From NCBI GenBank assembly GCA_052400665.1, contig JBQTGK010000003.1: 64,000 bases of DNA. One strand, 5' to 3'. The DNA is from JBQTGK01 sp052400665 (GTDB lineage Bacteria > Bacteroidota > Bacteroidia > Bacteroidales > Marinifilaceae). A program made the position numbers and the translations under genes. The notes under the pieces were generated by a model that worked only from the letters and a program-made list of their open reading frames with translations, did no database searches and was not told where the DNA came from. Shown piece by piece: positions 17,964 through 25,088 of the stretch. Positions within the stretch are counted from its first letter, which is position 1. Each line of letters opens with the position of its first letter.

Positions 17964-18281
17964 AATTCCTGCATTCCTTACTATTATTCCAATCCCTTTA
18001 ATTTAACCGTGCTATTTTTAGACTGTTAAAATTGGATGAATCGAAAACGATTTCATGTTGAAGGTTTGATGTTAATTTAGATTAAATATAAATTAATAAA
18101 ATTTTAAGAATTAAAAAAATAATGATGTTGTTGATACTAAATAAGTATAAAATTTAGTCAATTTTTATCGTTTTAAATGAAATAAACCTATTTTTTATGA
18201 AAAAGGAAGTAGGAAATAAGCTTATTTGTTAAGATGTTTTGATTGTTTGGAATATTTGCACCTAAAGAAATTTTGATTTTG
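17964..18281. other. Divergent intergenic region between PPi-PEPCK and the sugar kinase
   Basis: No gene recognised. The minus-strand promoter lies at one edge and a plus-strand -7 box at the other; between is AT-rich sequence with a GAAATCGTTTTCG-type segment near 18035-18055 but no clear dyad. Confidence 0.4.
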
Positions 18282-18289
18282 TAATTTTG
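18282..18289 (+). promoter_or_regulatory. -7 box (TAATTTTG) before the PfkB kinase
   Basis: Exact match to TAnnTTTG, 26 bp before the ATG. No TTTG box stands at the ideal 19-bp spacing (the nearest is at 23), so support is moderate. Confidence 0.4.
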
Positions 18290-18315
18290 ATCTTTCAACA
18301 TTAATTTTACTAAGA

Positions 18316-19239
18316 ATGCGTAGAGTTTATACTATTGGCGATTGTGTTTTAGATTTATTTTTCGAAAACAATAAACCTGTGGATGCAAGGCCCGGAGGAT
18401 CATTTTTGAATTCATCAGTTAGTCTGGGAAGATTGGGTGCAAGTGTTTCCTTAATTAGTGAACTGGGAATTGATCGTATTGGAAATCAGATTTTAGATTT
18501 TTTGAAAGTCAATAATGTGAACACCGATCATATTGCTCAATTTAGTGATACTAATTCTAATTTGGCAATTGCCTTTCTCGATGAGCAAAAAAATGCGGAA
18601 TATTCCTTTTACAAGACGCGAAAAGGATTAGATACATGTATTAAATTTCCTAAAAATATTAAAAGTGGAGATGTAATTCTGTTTGGATCCTTTTTGGCTA
18701 TAAAAAAAGAATTTAGACCTGCATTGATTCGATTTTTAAAGGAGAGTAGATCGAAAGGAGCTTTGATAATTTATGATCCAAATTTTAGAGCACAACATCT
18801 CCCATTACTTCATGAAGTAGTACCATTTATAAAGGAGAATATTGAAGTCGCCAATTTAGTTAAAGGTTCCGATGAGGATTTTAAATTAATTTGTAATGCA
18901 AATTCAGCGAAAGATGCCAACAAATGGATTAGAGGTTTTTCATCTGCTACATTAGTTTATACAGCTAATAAAAACGCTGTAGTTGTGTGTACTGATGAAA
19001 CATATAGTTTCGAGGTACCCAAGATTACACCAGTTAGTACGGTTGGTGCAGGTGATACAGTGAATGCATCTATTGCGTATTTTTTGCTTAGAGAAAACAT
19101 TAATGCTGAACAAATTAATAAATTAGGAAAAGAACAAGTACGGGAATTGGTTAAAATTGCGATAAAATTTTCTCAGGAAGTTTGTTTGGGCTATGATAAT
19201 TTTATTAGTACTGATATGGGAGAAGAATTTAGGCTATAA
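18316..19239 (+). CDS. PfkB-family carbohydrate kinase (fructokinase-like)
   Basis: A 307-aa ribokinase/PfkB kinase. The N-terminal signature region reads DARPGGSFLNSSVSLGRLG (residues 23-41), which binds the sugar. The C-terminal signature STVGAGDTVNASIAYFLL (about 238-255) holds the catalytic Asp of GAGD and the anion hole. It would phosphorylate a furanose sugar, probably fructose, with ATP in the cytosol; the exact sugar is not shown. It is monocistronic and divergent from the PPi-PEPCK gene; no transporter or hydrolase lies beside it. Confidence 0.88.
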   Translation: MRRVYTIGDCVLDLFFENNKPVDARPGGSFLNSSVSLGRLGASVSLISELGIDRIGNQILDFLKVNNVNTDHIAQFSDTNSNLAIAFLDEQKNAEYSFYKTRKGLDTCIKFPKNIKSGDVILFGSFLAIKKEFRPALIRFLKESRSKGALIIYDPNFRAQHLPLLHEVVPFIKENIEVANLVKGSDEDFKLICNANSAKDANKWIRGFSSATLVYTANKNAVVVCTDETYSFEVPKITPVSTVGAGDTVNASIAYFLLRENINAEQINKLGKEQVRELVKIAIKFSQEVCLGYDNFISTDMGEEFRL

Positions 19240-19275
19240 AAAACACCCCAAGAATGAATCTATGGGGCGTTTTTA
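19240..19275 (+). terminator. Terminator after the sugar kinase
   Basis: AAACACCCCA pairs with TGGGGCGTTT (one mismatch), ending in five T, directly after the stop codon. Confidence 0.7.
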
Positions 19276-19564
19276 CTACATACAATTTACTGAATAAGAA
19301 AAGTAGCCGGACAAGGAAACTTTTCTCACCCCTTAATTCCGAAGATTGTAAAAAGGTAACCCTTAAAAAGTAAGTATTTTTATGTTTTTGTATGAACGAT
19401 ATATTTATGTGGATTAATAGTTTAATTTAACTGATTAAACTCGAGTAATGTGTTTCTTCTTAAGAATATTTAATGCTGTTAGCCAATTTGCCTTAGTTTG
19501 TGAAATCATATAAAAATAGTAACTAGAGAATACAAGCTTTAACTTGTCGATTGTTTACTTCTTC
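19276..19564. other. Intergenic region between sugar kinase and pdxH
   Basis: No gene seen. A possible hairpin, GAAAAGT ... ACTTTTC, lies at about 19298-19326; otherwise AT-rich. Confidence 0.35.
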
Positions 19565-20209
19565 TTAAGGTGCAAGTCTTCTTGTTTTCCATTCGTTTTT
19601 TTCTAAATAGTATTCAATTCTGTCGTTTAAACGATTTTCCCGGCCTTGCCAAAATTCGAAAAGTTCCGGAATTATTCTATAGCCACCCCAAAAAACAGGT
19701 CTTTTAATTTGCTTATTGGTTTGAGATTTAAAATCTCTAATAATTTTATTTAGGTAGTCTCTGTTTTCAATTGCTTTGCTTTGCGGAGAAACAGAAGCTG
19801 CGATTCGACTTCCTAAAGGTCTTTCCAAAAAGTATTTATCAGATACATTTGAGGGGAGTTTTTCAACTTTTCCTTCAATTCTAATTTGTCTTTCTAATTC
19901 TGGCCAGAAAAACACAATGGCTGCGTAAGCATTGCTTTTTAGTTCTATTCCTTTTCTGCTATCATAATTGGTAAAAAAGCAAAAGCCTTGGTCGTCATAT
20001 TTTTTAAGTAAGACAATTCGGGCCGAAGGTTTCCCTGTAAGTGAACATGTTGCCAACGTCATTGCATTTGCATCAGCAATATTTTTATCAATAGCATGTT
20101 GTAGCCAACTGGAAAACTGAATAAACGGGTTCGTGTTAATTTCAGATTCTAGTAGTTGGGTTTTTCCATATTCGTGTCTAATTTTTTTGAAATCATCTTT
20201 TAAAGCCAT
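19565..20209 (-). CDS. pdxH: Pyridoxamine/pyridoxine 5'-phosphate oxidase
   Basis: A 214-aa FMN enzyme, the usual length, that makes pyridoxal 5'-phosphate from PNP or PMP with O2. Family signatures are visible: NAMTLATCSLTGKPSARIVLLK (about residues 48-69) and FCFFTNYDSRKGIEL (FMN-phosphate binding), then VEKLP and SRIAASVSPQSKAI, and the C-terminal PS01064 region with FWGGYRIIPELFEFWQG and RLNDRIEY. It follows a 132-aa gene by 14 bp on the same strand, so the two form an operon. Confidence 0.95.
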   Translation of the reverse strand: MALKDDFKKIRHEYGKTQLLESEINTNPFIQFSSWLQHAIDKNIADANAMTLATCSLTGKPSARIVLLKKYDDQGFCFFTNYDSRKGIELKSNAYAAIVFFWPELERQIRIEGKVEKLPSNVSDKYFLERPLGSRIAASVSPQSKAIENRDYLNKIIRDFKSQTNKQIKRPVFWGGYRIIPELFEFWQGRENRLNDRIEYYLEKNEWKTRRLAP

Positions 20210-20223
20210 CTTATTGTAAAAGA

Positions 20224-20622
20224 TTAATTGTTATTTGGATCGGTAAGAATATTTGGTTCAATACTTAAACCAGTGTAATTAAAATAGTAATGACCATCTT
20301 TTTCGGGGAACTGCATTCCTTGTTCGTTTTCAGCATCGGCATTGGCAATTCCCACATGGGCAAATAGAATTTTAGCTTTATGTTTACTGGCGTGCTTAAT
20401 AATTTCTTCGGCCGCAAGCGGGCTTAGCGACCCAATATCTGGGTAAGTACTTGTTTTTACAACGATAAAATGCATTTCGTCGTTTTTCTTAGCTAATATT
20501 TGGGGATTTTTTTCGAATTCGATATTTACCGATACAATTTCGAATTCATCTTTTATATGCTTGTAAACCCATTTAATTCCTAATTCGTGTAGTTCTTCTC
20601 CGTTTAGTCTTTTATTATTCAT
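20224..20622 (-). CDS. Hypothetical 132-aa protein, possibly a degenerate YraN/REase-fold relative
   Basis: I do not recognise the family with certainty. The start GEELHELGIKWVYKHI, then EFEKNPQILAKKNDEMHFIVVKT, recalls YraN/UPF0102 proteins (G-EELA-YL ... IDLI ... FVEVKTR), which have a restriction-endonuclease-like fold; here the catalytic Glu of E-V-K is Val (IVVKT). The C-terminal part (ILFAHVGIANADAENEQGM) has no obvious relative. No signal peptide or membrane segment. It is the first gene of a pair with pdxH. Confidence 0.6.
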   Translation of the reverse strand: MNNKRLNGEELHELGIKWVYKHIKDEFEIVSVNIEFEKNPQILAKKNDEMHFIVVKTSTYPDIGSLSPLAAEEIIKHASKHKAKILFAHVGIANADAENEQGMQFPEKDGHYYFNYTGLSIEPNILTDPNNN

Positions 20623-20799
20623 ATTGTGATTTGTTCATTCTACATGCGAATATCTTCTTTAATTAAAACAATTCCAAATAGAAAAAGTCTTACTGTTAAA
20701 AATATAACTATTGAAATAGAATTGTGCATAAAAAATGTTGTCCATAAATTCTATAAATGTTACATTGTAATTGTATACTAATTCTTTAATTGTAAGCCT

Positions 20800-21954
20800 A
20801 TGCTTAATGTTGCATTGTTCGGACCTCCGGGAGCAGGAAAAGGAACTCAATCGGAATTTTTAATAAAGAAATATAATTTGTTTTACATCTCTACAGGCGA
20901 TTTATTGCGTAAAGAGATAAAAGAAAAAAGTAGATTGGGTTTAGCTGCTCAGGGAATTATAGCTGCAGGAGGCTTGGTTTCTGATGAGATTATTGTTCAG
21001 ATTATTGAGAAAACAATAACGGAAAATCCGGATGCCAGTGGTTTTTTGTTTGATGGTTTTCCCAGAACTTATATTCAAGCCTACATATTGGAAGGCTTAA
21101 TGATAAAATTAAATACTTCGCTTAATTGTTTGATTAGTCTTGAGGTAGAAGAAGAAGTTTCGGTAACTCGCTTGTTAAATCGTGGTAAAACATCTGGTAG
21201 ATCAGATGATAATGAGGTGGTTATTCGAAATCGATTAGCAGAATATCAGGATAAAACCATGCCTGTTTTACAGTTTTATAAAGATAAGGGTATTTATTTT
21301 GGATTAAATGGAAATCAGGCTATTGATATTGTAAGTCTCGATATTCAAAAAATTATTAATACTGAGTTGGCTAAAAACTTATTTAATGTAGTGTTGTTTG
21401 GTTATCCGGGATCGGGAAGAGGTTCGCAGGGTATTGCTTTGGCTAAGAAATTTGGTTTGGAGTATGTAGCAACCGGACAAATGCTCGAACGTGAGATTAA
21501 GAATAAATCGGAGCTTGGCAAACGTATTAATGAATTGTATGAAAATGGAGAATTGGTACCCGACGAAATTGTAGTTCAATTGATAGAGAAGAAAATTGAA
21601 AATTCTAATGGTGTAAAGGGTTTTATATTTAAAGGTTTTCCGCGTACTCTTGTACAATCTTACATTCTTGATGGTTTGCTAAAAAAGCATGGTTCTCAAA
21701 TTTCTAAGATAGTAGAAATTGAAGTACCTACTTTAGAATTAATTAGTCGATTAGATGCCAGAAGTAAAACCAATAGATGTATGCCTTACGATAGAGACAC
21801 GTCTAAAATTGTAAAGCGTTTGCAAGAACATGAAAATAAAACTGTGCCGGTAATTGAAAAATATAATCAACTGCATGGTGTAATAAAGATTGACGGTATG
21901 GGCGATTTCGATTTGGTTTTTGAACGGATATCAGAAGAATTGGAAAAATCCTGA
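20800..21954 (+). CDS. Tandem adenylate kinase: active N-terminal and degenerate C-terminal domain
   Basis: A 384-aa protein made of two adenylate-kinase domains. Domain 1 (about 1-190) has an intact P-loop GPPGAGKGTQ (8-17), the AMP-site DGFPRT and the short lid GRSDD with R-N-R-L-x-E-Y. Domain 2 (about 194-384) keeps the fold but has GYPGSGRGSQ (201-210), where the P-loop Lys is Arg, KGFPRT in place of DGFPRT, and a lid without GRxDD (NRCMPYDRD). So domain 2 is probably catalytically dead and may be regulatory. Ordinary Adk is about 190-215 aa. The enzyme balances ATP, ADP and AMP; whether a separate canonical adk exists cannot be seen here. Confidence 0.85.
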   Translation: MLNVALFGPPGAGKGTQSEFLIKKYNLFYISTGDLLRKEIKEKSRLGLAAQGIIAAGGLVSDEIIVQIIEKTITENPDASGFLFDGFPRTYIQAYILEGLMIKLNTSLNCLISLEVEEEVSVTRLLNRGKTSGRSDDNEVVIRNRLAEYQDKTMPVLQFYKDKGIYFGLNGNQAIDIVSLDIQKIINTELAKNLFNVVLFGYPGSGRGSQGIALAKKFGLEYVATGQMLEREIKNKSELGKRINELYENGELVPDEIVVQLIEKKIENSNGVKGFIFKGFPRTLVQSYILDGLLKKHGSQISKIVEIEVPTLELISRLDARSKTNRCMPYDRDTSKIVKRLQEHENKTVPVIEKYNQLHGVIKIDGMGDFDLVFERISEELEKS

Positions 21955-22085
21955 AGCATCTCTGTAACTAAGTTTCTATATTTTATTCTGGGATTCTATT
22001 TTCGGAGTATCAATAGTTTAGTATTTTAAATGCCAATATAATCTAACGATAGGATTATGTTGAGGATTGGGATGCATGTAAATAT

Positions 22086-22445
22086 CTAATCTTTACTACA
22101 ATTTTGACACAAGGGTTCTAGATTAATTCGGGAAATTTTTTTATCCAGCGATTTGTGCAGCTTATTTAGTTTATCACAAGGATATTCTTCACATTCGGCA
22201 CAGGTTTTAATTAGTTTTTTTCGTGCACATTCTCTTACCTCACAATCCTGACAATGCTGAAACTTTTTACCCCAGGGTTCGCGGCATCCTTTACAGGTAA
22301 TTTCGCAGGCTTCGTATTCATGATTTTCATCAGACCAAAGTTTGGCAATTCTAATTTTGGCTTTCTCCTGATGCTTTTGGGTAGCAACATAAACCGGACA
22401 GGTAGAACAATCTATTCCGCAGTAAGCAATTCTTTTTTTATCCAT
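22086..22445 (-). CDS. Cys-rich DUF3795-type protein
   Basis: A 119-aa protein with many Cys in metal-site-like spacing: CGIDCSTCPVYVA (residues 9-21), CEITCKGC, CQDCEVREC, CAECEEYPC and CQNC. This is the pattern of the DUF3795 family, presumed zinc or Fe-S binding and of unknown function, common in anaerobes. It is cytosolic with no signal peptide, and single in its transcription unit; the plus-strand frame over the same region is a shadow. Confidence 0.8.
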   Translation of the reverse strand: MDKKRIAYCGIDCSTCPVYVATQKHQEKAKIRIAKLWSDENHEYEACEITCKGCREPWGKKFQHCQDCEVRECARKKLIKTCAECEEYPCDKLNKLHKSLDKKISRINLEPLCQNCSKD

Positions 22446-22712
22446 GTTTTATTGAGTGTTAGGTACAATAATAATTACTTACATTTTAGTGTTTTTGTTT
22501 CAGCAGATACATATAAAAACAATCAAGATTTAATTTCTTATTATTTAAAGTAAGTTAAATGGAGAAAAATCTTTAATAAATGGAATAGAAGCGAAAATAA
22601 GAATGAAAAAATCAATTATCTACTAATTATTTTCGTAAAAATATCTTCATAAATGTTACTATAATCTTATGTTCTTTTTTACAAAATAATTATGCTTTAG
22701 TAATGTAGAAAT
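22446..22712. other. Intergenic region between DUF3795 and asnA genes
   Basis: AT-rich DNA downstream of asnA; no gene seen. It presumably holds the promoter of the DUF3795 gene on the minus strand, but no exact TAnnTTTG box with a partner was found. Confidence 0.4.
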
Positions 22713-22743
22713 AAAAAGAGTTCTTGTAACAGAACTCTTTTTT
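22713..22743 (-). terminator. Terminator of asnA (bidirectional hairpin)
   Basis: AAAGAGTTCT/AGAACTCTTT, a 10-bp perfect stem with a 6-nt loop, with T runs on either side. Confidence 0.85.
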
Positions 22744-22757
22744 GTAGCTGATTCGAT

Positions 22758-23795
22758 TTATAAAAAAAGAATACCTGCTTTTTTACAGGTTTCCCTTAGT
22801 TCGTCGGGCCATATACTCGATTGAACTTCTCCAATATGTGCTTTTTGAAGTAAATACATGCACAGGCGCGATTGTCCAATTCCTCCACCAATTGAATAAG
22901 GTAATTTACCATCCAGTAGTTTCTTATGAAACATTAGCTCAGTTCGTTTTTCTTCACCTTTAATTTTAAGTTGCTTTAACAAAGCCTCTTTATCCACTCG
23001 AATTCCCATCGATGAGATTTCAAAAGCCTGTTCTAAAATAGGATTCCATAAAAGAATATCGCCATTTAAACCATGGTACCCATTTTTAGTTGGAGTTGTC
23101 CAGTCATCGTAGTCTGGAGCTCTGCCATCATGAGGTTCGCCGTTGGCAAGCTGGCCACCAATTCCCATAATAAATACGGCACCAAATTTTTTAGCTACTA
23201 TACTTTCTCTTTCCTTTGAGCTTAAGTCCGGATAGTCAGCTAACAGATCTTCTGCATGAATAAAAGTAATTGTCTCGGGCAATTGTGGTTTTAATGCCGG
23301 ATAATACTCATTTAATAGGTATTCAGTTCTTTTTAATGATGCGTAAATCTGTTTCACATTCTGTTTAAGAAATTCAAGTTGTCGTTCTTCTTTATTGATT
23401 GATTTTTCCCAATCCCACTGATCTACATAAATAGAGTGCAGGTTCGTAAAATCTTCATCAGGTCGCAAGGCATTCATGTCTGTATATATTCCTTTTCCGG
23501 CAGGAATTTGAAGCTCACCAAGCATGTATCTCTTCCATTTTGCCAAAGAATGAACAACTTCGGCTGTTTGGTCTGCTAAACCTTTAATTGGAAAGGCTAC
23601 AGGGCGCTCTATTCCATTTAAGTCATCGTTTAAACCAGTGCCTCTCATTACAATCATAGGAGCGGTAACTCTTCTTAATTTTAATTCCGACGATAATTGT
23701 ACTTGAAACTGATCTTTAATAAATTTAATTGCTTTTTCGGTAGCTTCCGGATCTAGTGAGCTTTGATAGTTTTTAGGAATAATTAAGTTTTTCAT
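22758..23795 (-). CDS. asnA: Aspartate-ammonia ligase (asparagine synthetase A)
   Basis: A 345-aa class II aaRS-like enzyme that makes asparagine from aspartate, ammonia and ATP in the cytosol. Recognisable segments are VRGTGLNDDLNGIERPVAF-like MRGTGLNDDLNGIERPVAF (about residues 50-68), IYVDQWDWEK, IFIMGIGGQL-like FIMGIGGQLANGEPHDGRAPD and the C-terminal motif GGGIGQSRLCMYLL, which binds ATP. Length is as usual for the family. It is preceded by a 300-nt leader with two Asn-rich mini-ORFs and two terminators, described separately, so its expression probably senses charged tRNA-Asn. Confidence 0.96.
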   Translation of the reverse strand: MKNLIIPKNYQSSLDPEATEKAIKFIKDQFQVQLSSELKLRRVTAPMIVMRGTGLNDDLNGIERPVAFPIKGLADQTAEVVHSLAKWKRYMLGELQIPAGKGIYTDMNALRPDEDFTNLHSIYVDQWDWEKSINKEERQLEFLKQNVKQIYASLKRTEYLLNEYYPALKPQLPETITFIHAEDLLADYPDLSSKERESIVAKKFGAVFIMGIGGQLANGEPHDGRAPDYDDWTTPTKNGYHGLNGDILLWNPILEQAFEISSMGIRVDKEALLKQLKIKGEEKRTELMFHKKLLDGKLPYSIGGGIGQSRLCMYLLQKAHIGEVQSSIWPDELRETCKKAGILFL

Positions 23796-23833
23796 GCTTT
23801 TTAATTTTGGTTATTAGATAAATATGTTAAAAT

Positions 23834-23866
23834 AAAAAAGCCTTTCTTTGTGGGCGAGAAAGGCTT
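23834..23866 (-). terminator. Attenuator 2: intrinsic terminator between second leader peptide and asnA
   Basis: On the minus strand AAGCCTTTCT, a 9-nt loop, AGAAAGGCTT and six T: a perfect 10-bp stem. The segment AGAAAGG also occurs just after the leader stop codon (23887-23893) and can pair with the CCTTTCT arm, making an antiterminator of 7 bp that excludes the terminator. An inner GATAT/ATATC pair (23874-23887) would extend it. Confidence 0.8.
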
Positions 23867-23892
23867 ACTATGCGATATAGCAATATCCTTTC

Positions 23893-23943
23893 TTACCCAG
23901 TAGGAGAATTAGTATTGCTGTTATTGTAGTAAAAATGGTTCAT
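23893..23943 (-). CDS. Leader peptide 2 of asnA (16 aa, 5 Asn)
   Basis: Read directly: MNHFYYNNSNTNSPTG then TAA. Five of 16 codons are Asn (positions 2, 7, 8, 10, 12), clustered in the middle. The stop codon abuts the antiterminator segment, the exact position needed for ribosome-controlled attenuation: a ribosome stalled on Asn codons leaves AGAAAGG free, and one at the stop covers it. No strong Shine-Dalgarno is visible, as is usual in Bacteroidota. Confidence 0.65.
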   Translation of the reverse strand: MNHFYYNNSNTNSPTG

Positions 23944-23956
23944 TGTGTATAAATGT

Positions 23957-23992
23957 AAAAAGCCTTCCTAAAAATTTTTTAGGAAGGCTTTT
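23957..23992 (-). terminator. Attenuator 1: intrinsic terminator between the two leader peptides
   Basis: A perfect inverted repeat, AAAAGCCTTCCTAAAAA and its complement, with the GCCTTCCT/AGGAAGGC core and five T after it on the minus strand. It starts 21 nt after the stop of leader peptide 1. The 3' end of that mini-ORF holds GGAAAGCTT (24018-24026), which pairs with AAGCCTTCC of the terminator in 8 of 9 positions: a candidate antiterminator. Confidence 0.8.
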
Positions 23993-24013
23993 AATAAAGT
24001 ATTTTAAAAATAT

Positions 24014-24091
24014 CTATAAGCTTTCCCATTCCAATGAATTATTATTCATCAGATTATTGAAAAAGATAGTATTGATATTTACTTGTTTCAT
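24014..24091 (-). CDS. Leader peptide 1 of asnA (25 aa, 7 Asn)
   Basis: Read directly on the minus strand. It starts MKQVNINTIFFNNLMNNNSL and ends with EWESL before TAG. Seven of 25 residues are Asn, all AAT, including NN and NNN runs. It begins about a dozen nt downstream of the predicted start of transcription and is followed by an intrinsic terminator, the classic layout of an attenuation leader peptide. Confidence 0.7.
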   Translation of the reverse strand: MKQVNINTIFFNNLMNNNSLEWESL

Positions 24092-24109
24092 GATTTATTT
24101 TGCTTGTAA

Positions 24110-24140
24110 CAAATGTATGTTATTATATTGAAGTGCCAAA
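24110..24140 (-). promoter_or_regulatory. Consensus Bacteroidota promoter of the asnA leader
   Basis: On the minus strand TTTG-N19-TACATTTG, an exact match to the -33/-7 consensus with ideal spacing. The predicted start lies near 24103, just before leader peptide 1. Confidence 0.75.
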
Positions 24141-24342
24141 GTCTTACTTATTTAAAAGTTTACAATTTTTTACAGAAATGATATAGTTATGTACAGTTAA
24201 AAACTATTAATTATCACAATAGCAATGTTTTGTATGTGTTTTATTGAATTTTGGAATAAAAACGAAAATAATCAAATATTTGTTTAGTATTTAAATCAAA
24301 TTACGTACATTTACTACGTAATAATTTTAAATTTTTTAAGTA

Positions 24343-24534
24343 ATGCCTACAGGTACAGTAAAATTTTTTAACGAATCTAAGGGATTTGGGTTCATTAAAA
24401 ACAGTGAAACACAAGAAGACATTTTTGTTCATGTTACAGGTTTGATCGATAAAATCGACCAAGGTGATAATGTAACTTATGATGTTGTAGAAGGAAAAAA
24501 AGGATTAAATGCGGTTAATGTAAAAATTGACTAA
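24343..24534 (+). CDS. Cold-shock-domain protein (CspA family)
   Basis: A 63-aa single OB-fold protein. Both RNP motifs are visible: KGFGFIK (RNP1, residues 13-19) and DIFVHV (RNP2, 27-32). Such proteins bind single-stranded RNA and DNA as RNA chaperones in the cytosol. The start is fixed by MPTGTVKFFNESKGFGFI, the usual family N-terminus. It is monocistronic with its own terminator. Confidence 0.95.
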   Translation: MPTGTVKFFNESKGFGFIKNSETQEDIFVHVTGLIDKIDQGDNVTYDVVEGKKGLNAVNVKID

Positions 24535-24562
24535 TTTATCATTACAATATTTTTCCTTAGTT

Positions 24563-24590
24563 AAGCTCAATTTTAAATTGAGCTTTTTTT
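24563..24590 (+). terminator. Terminator of the cold-shock gene
   Basis: AAGCTCAATTT/AAATTGAGCTT stem followed by seven T. Confidence 0.85.
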
Positions 24591-24669
24591 GGCTCTTATA
24601 ACAATTGCTAAAGATAATTAATAGCAATAGGAAATATTTTTAAAAGTAAGATTTCACTATTTTTGTGCT

Positions 24670-25086
24670 ATGATTAATAAAACCGAGGCTTTAGACTCAT
24701 TAAATAAAATGTGCTCCGATACTTTAATGGAGCATCTGGGAATTGTTTATACCGAAGTGGGCGACGATTATTTGCTTGCTGAAATGGAGGTATCATCTAA
24801 ACATTGGCAACCGATGGGAATTCTGCATGGAGGGGCTACTCTTGCATTGTGCGAATCGGCAGGAAGTGCATTGTCGGTAATTCATACCGATTTAAGTAAG
24901 TACGATGTAAAAGGTATGGAAATAAATGCCAACCATGTTCGGAGTACCCGTAAAGGAAAAATTATTGCTAAAGCTAAATTTATTCATAGGGGAAAACTGA
25001 CACATCTTGTGGAAGTTAACGTGTTAAACGAACAGAAAAAACTTATTTCTGTTTGTAGAATTACCAATGTGATTATTAAAAAGTAG
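24670..25086 (+). CDS. Hotdog-fold thioesterase, probable DHNA-CoA hydrolase (MenI-like)
   Basis: A 138-aa PaaI/4-HBT-type hotdog protein with the family motif HWQPMGILHGGATLALCESA (about residues 45-64), where the HGG(A/V) segment and the Glu of the following helix form the thioesterase site. It directly precedes menF (2-bp gap), so it most likely hydrolyses 1,4-dihydroxy-2-naphthoyl-CoA in the menaquinone pathway. The assignment is by family and context. Confidence 0.85.
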   Translation: MINKTEALDSLNKMCSDTLMEHLGIVYTEVGDDYLLAEMEVSSKHWQPMGILHGGATLALCESAGSALSVIHTDLSKYDVKGMEINANHVRSTRKGKIIAKAKFIHRGKLTHLVEVNVLNEQKKLISVCRITNVIIKK

Positions 25087-25088
25087 AA

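Noticed and set aside
23943..24131. Plus-strand 62-aa frame opposite the asnA leader
   Set aside because: It is a shadow of the minus-strand leader, with hairpin-derived residues; the minus-strand elements are far better supported.
24658..24665. TAnnTTTG box before the thioesterase gene
   Set aside because: It stands only 4 bp from the ATG, so the mRNA would be leaderless or begin inside the gene; no -33 box. Probably chance in T-rich DNA.
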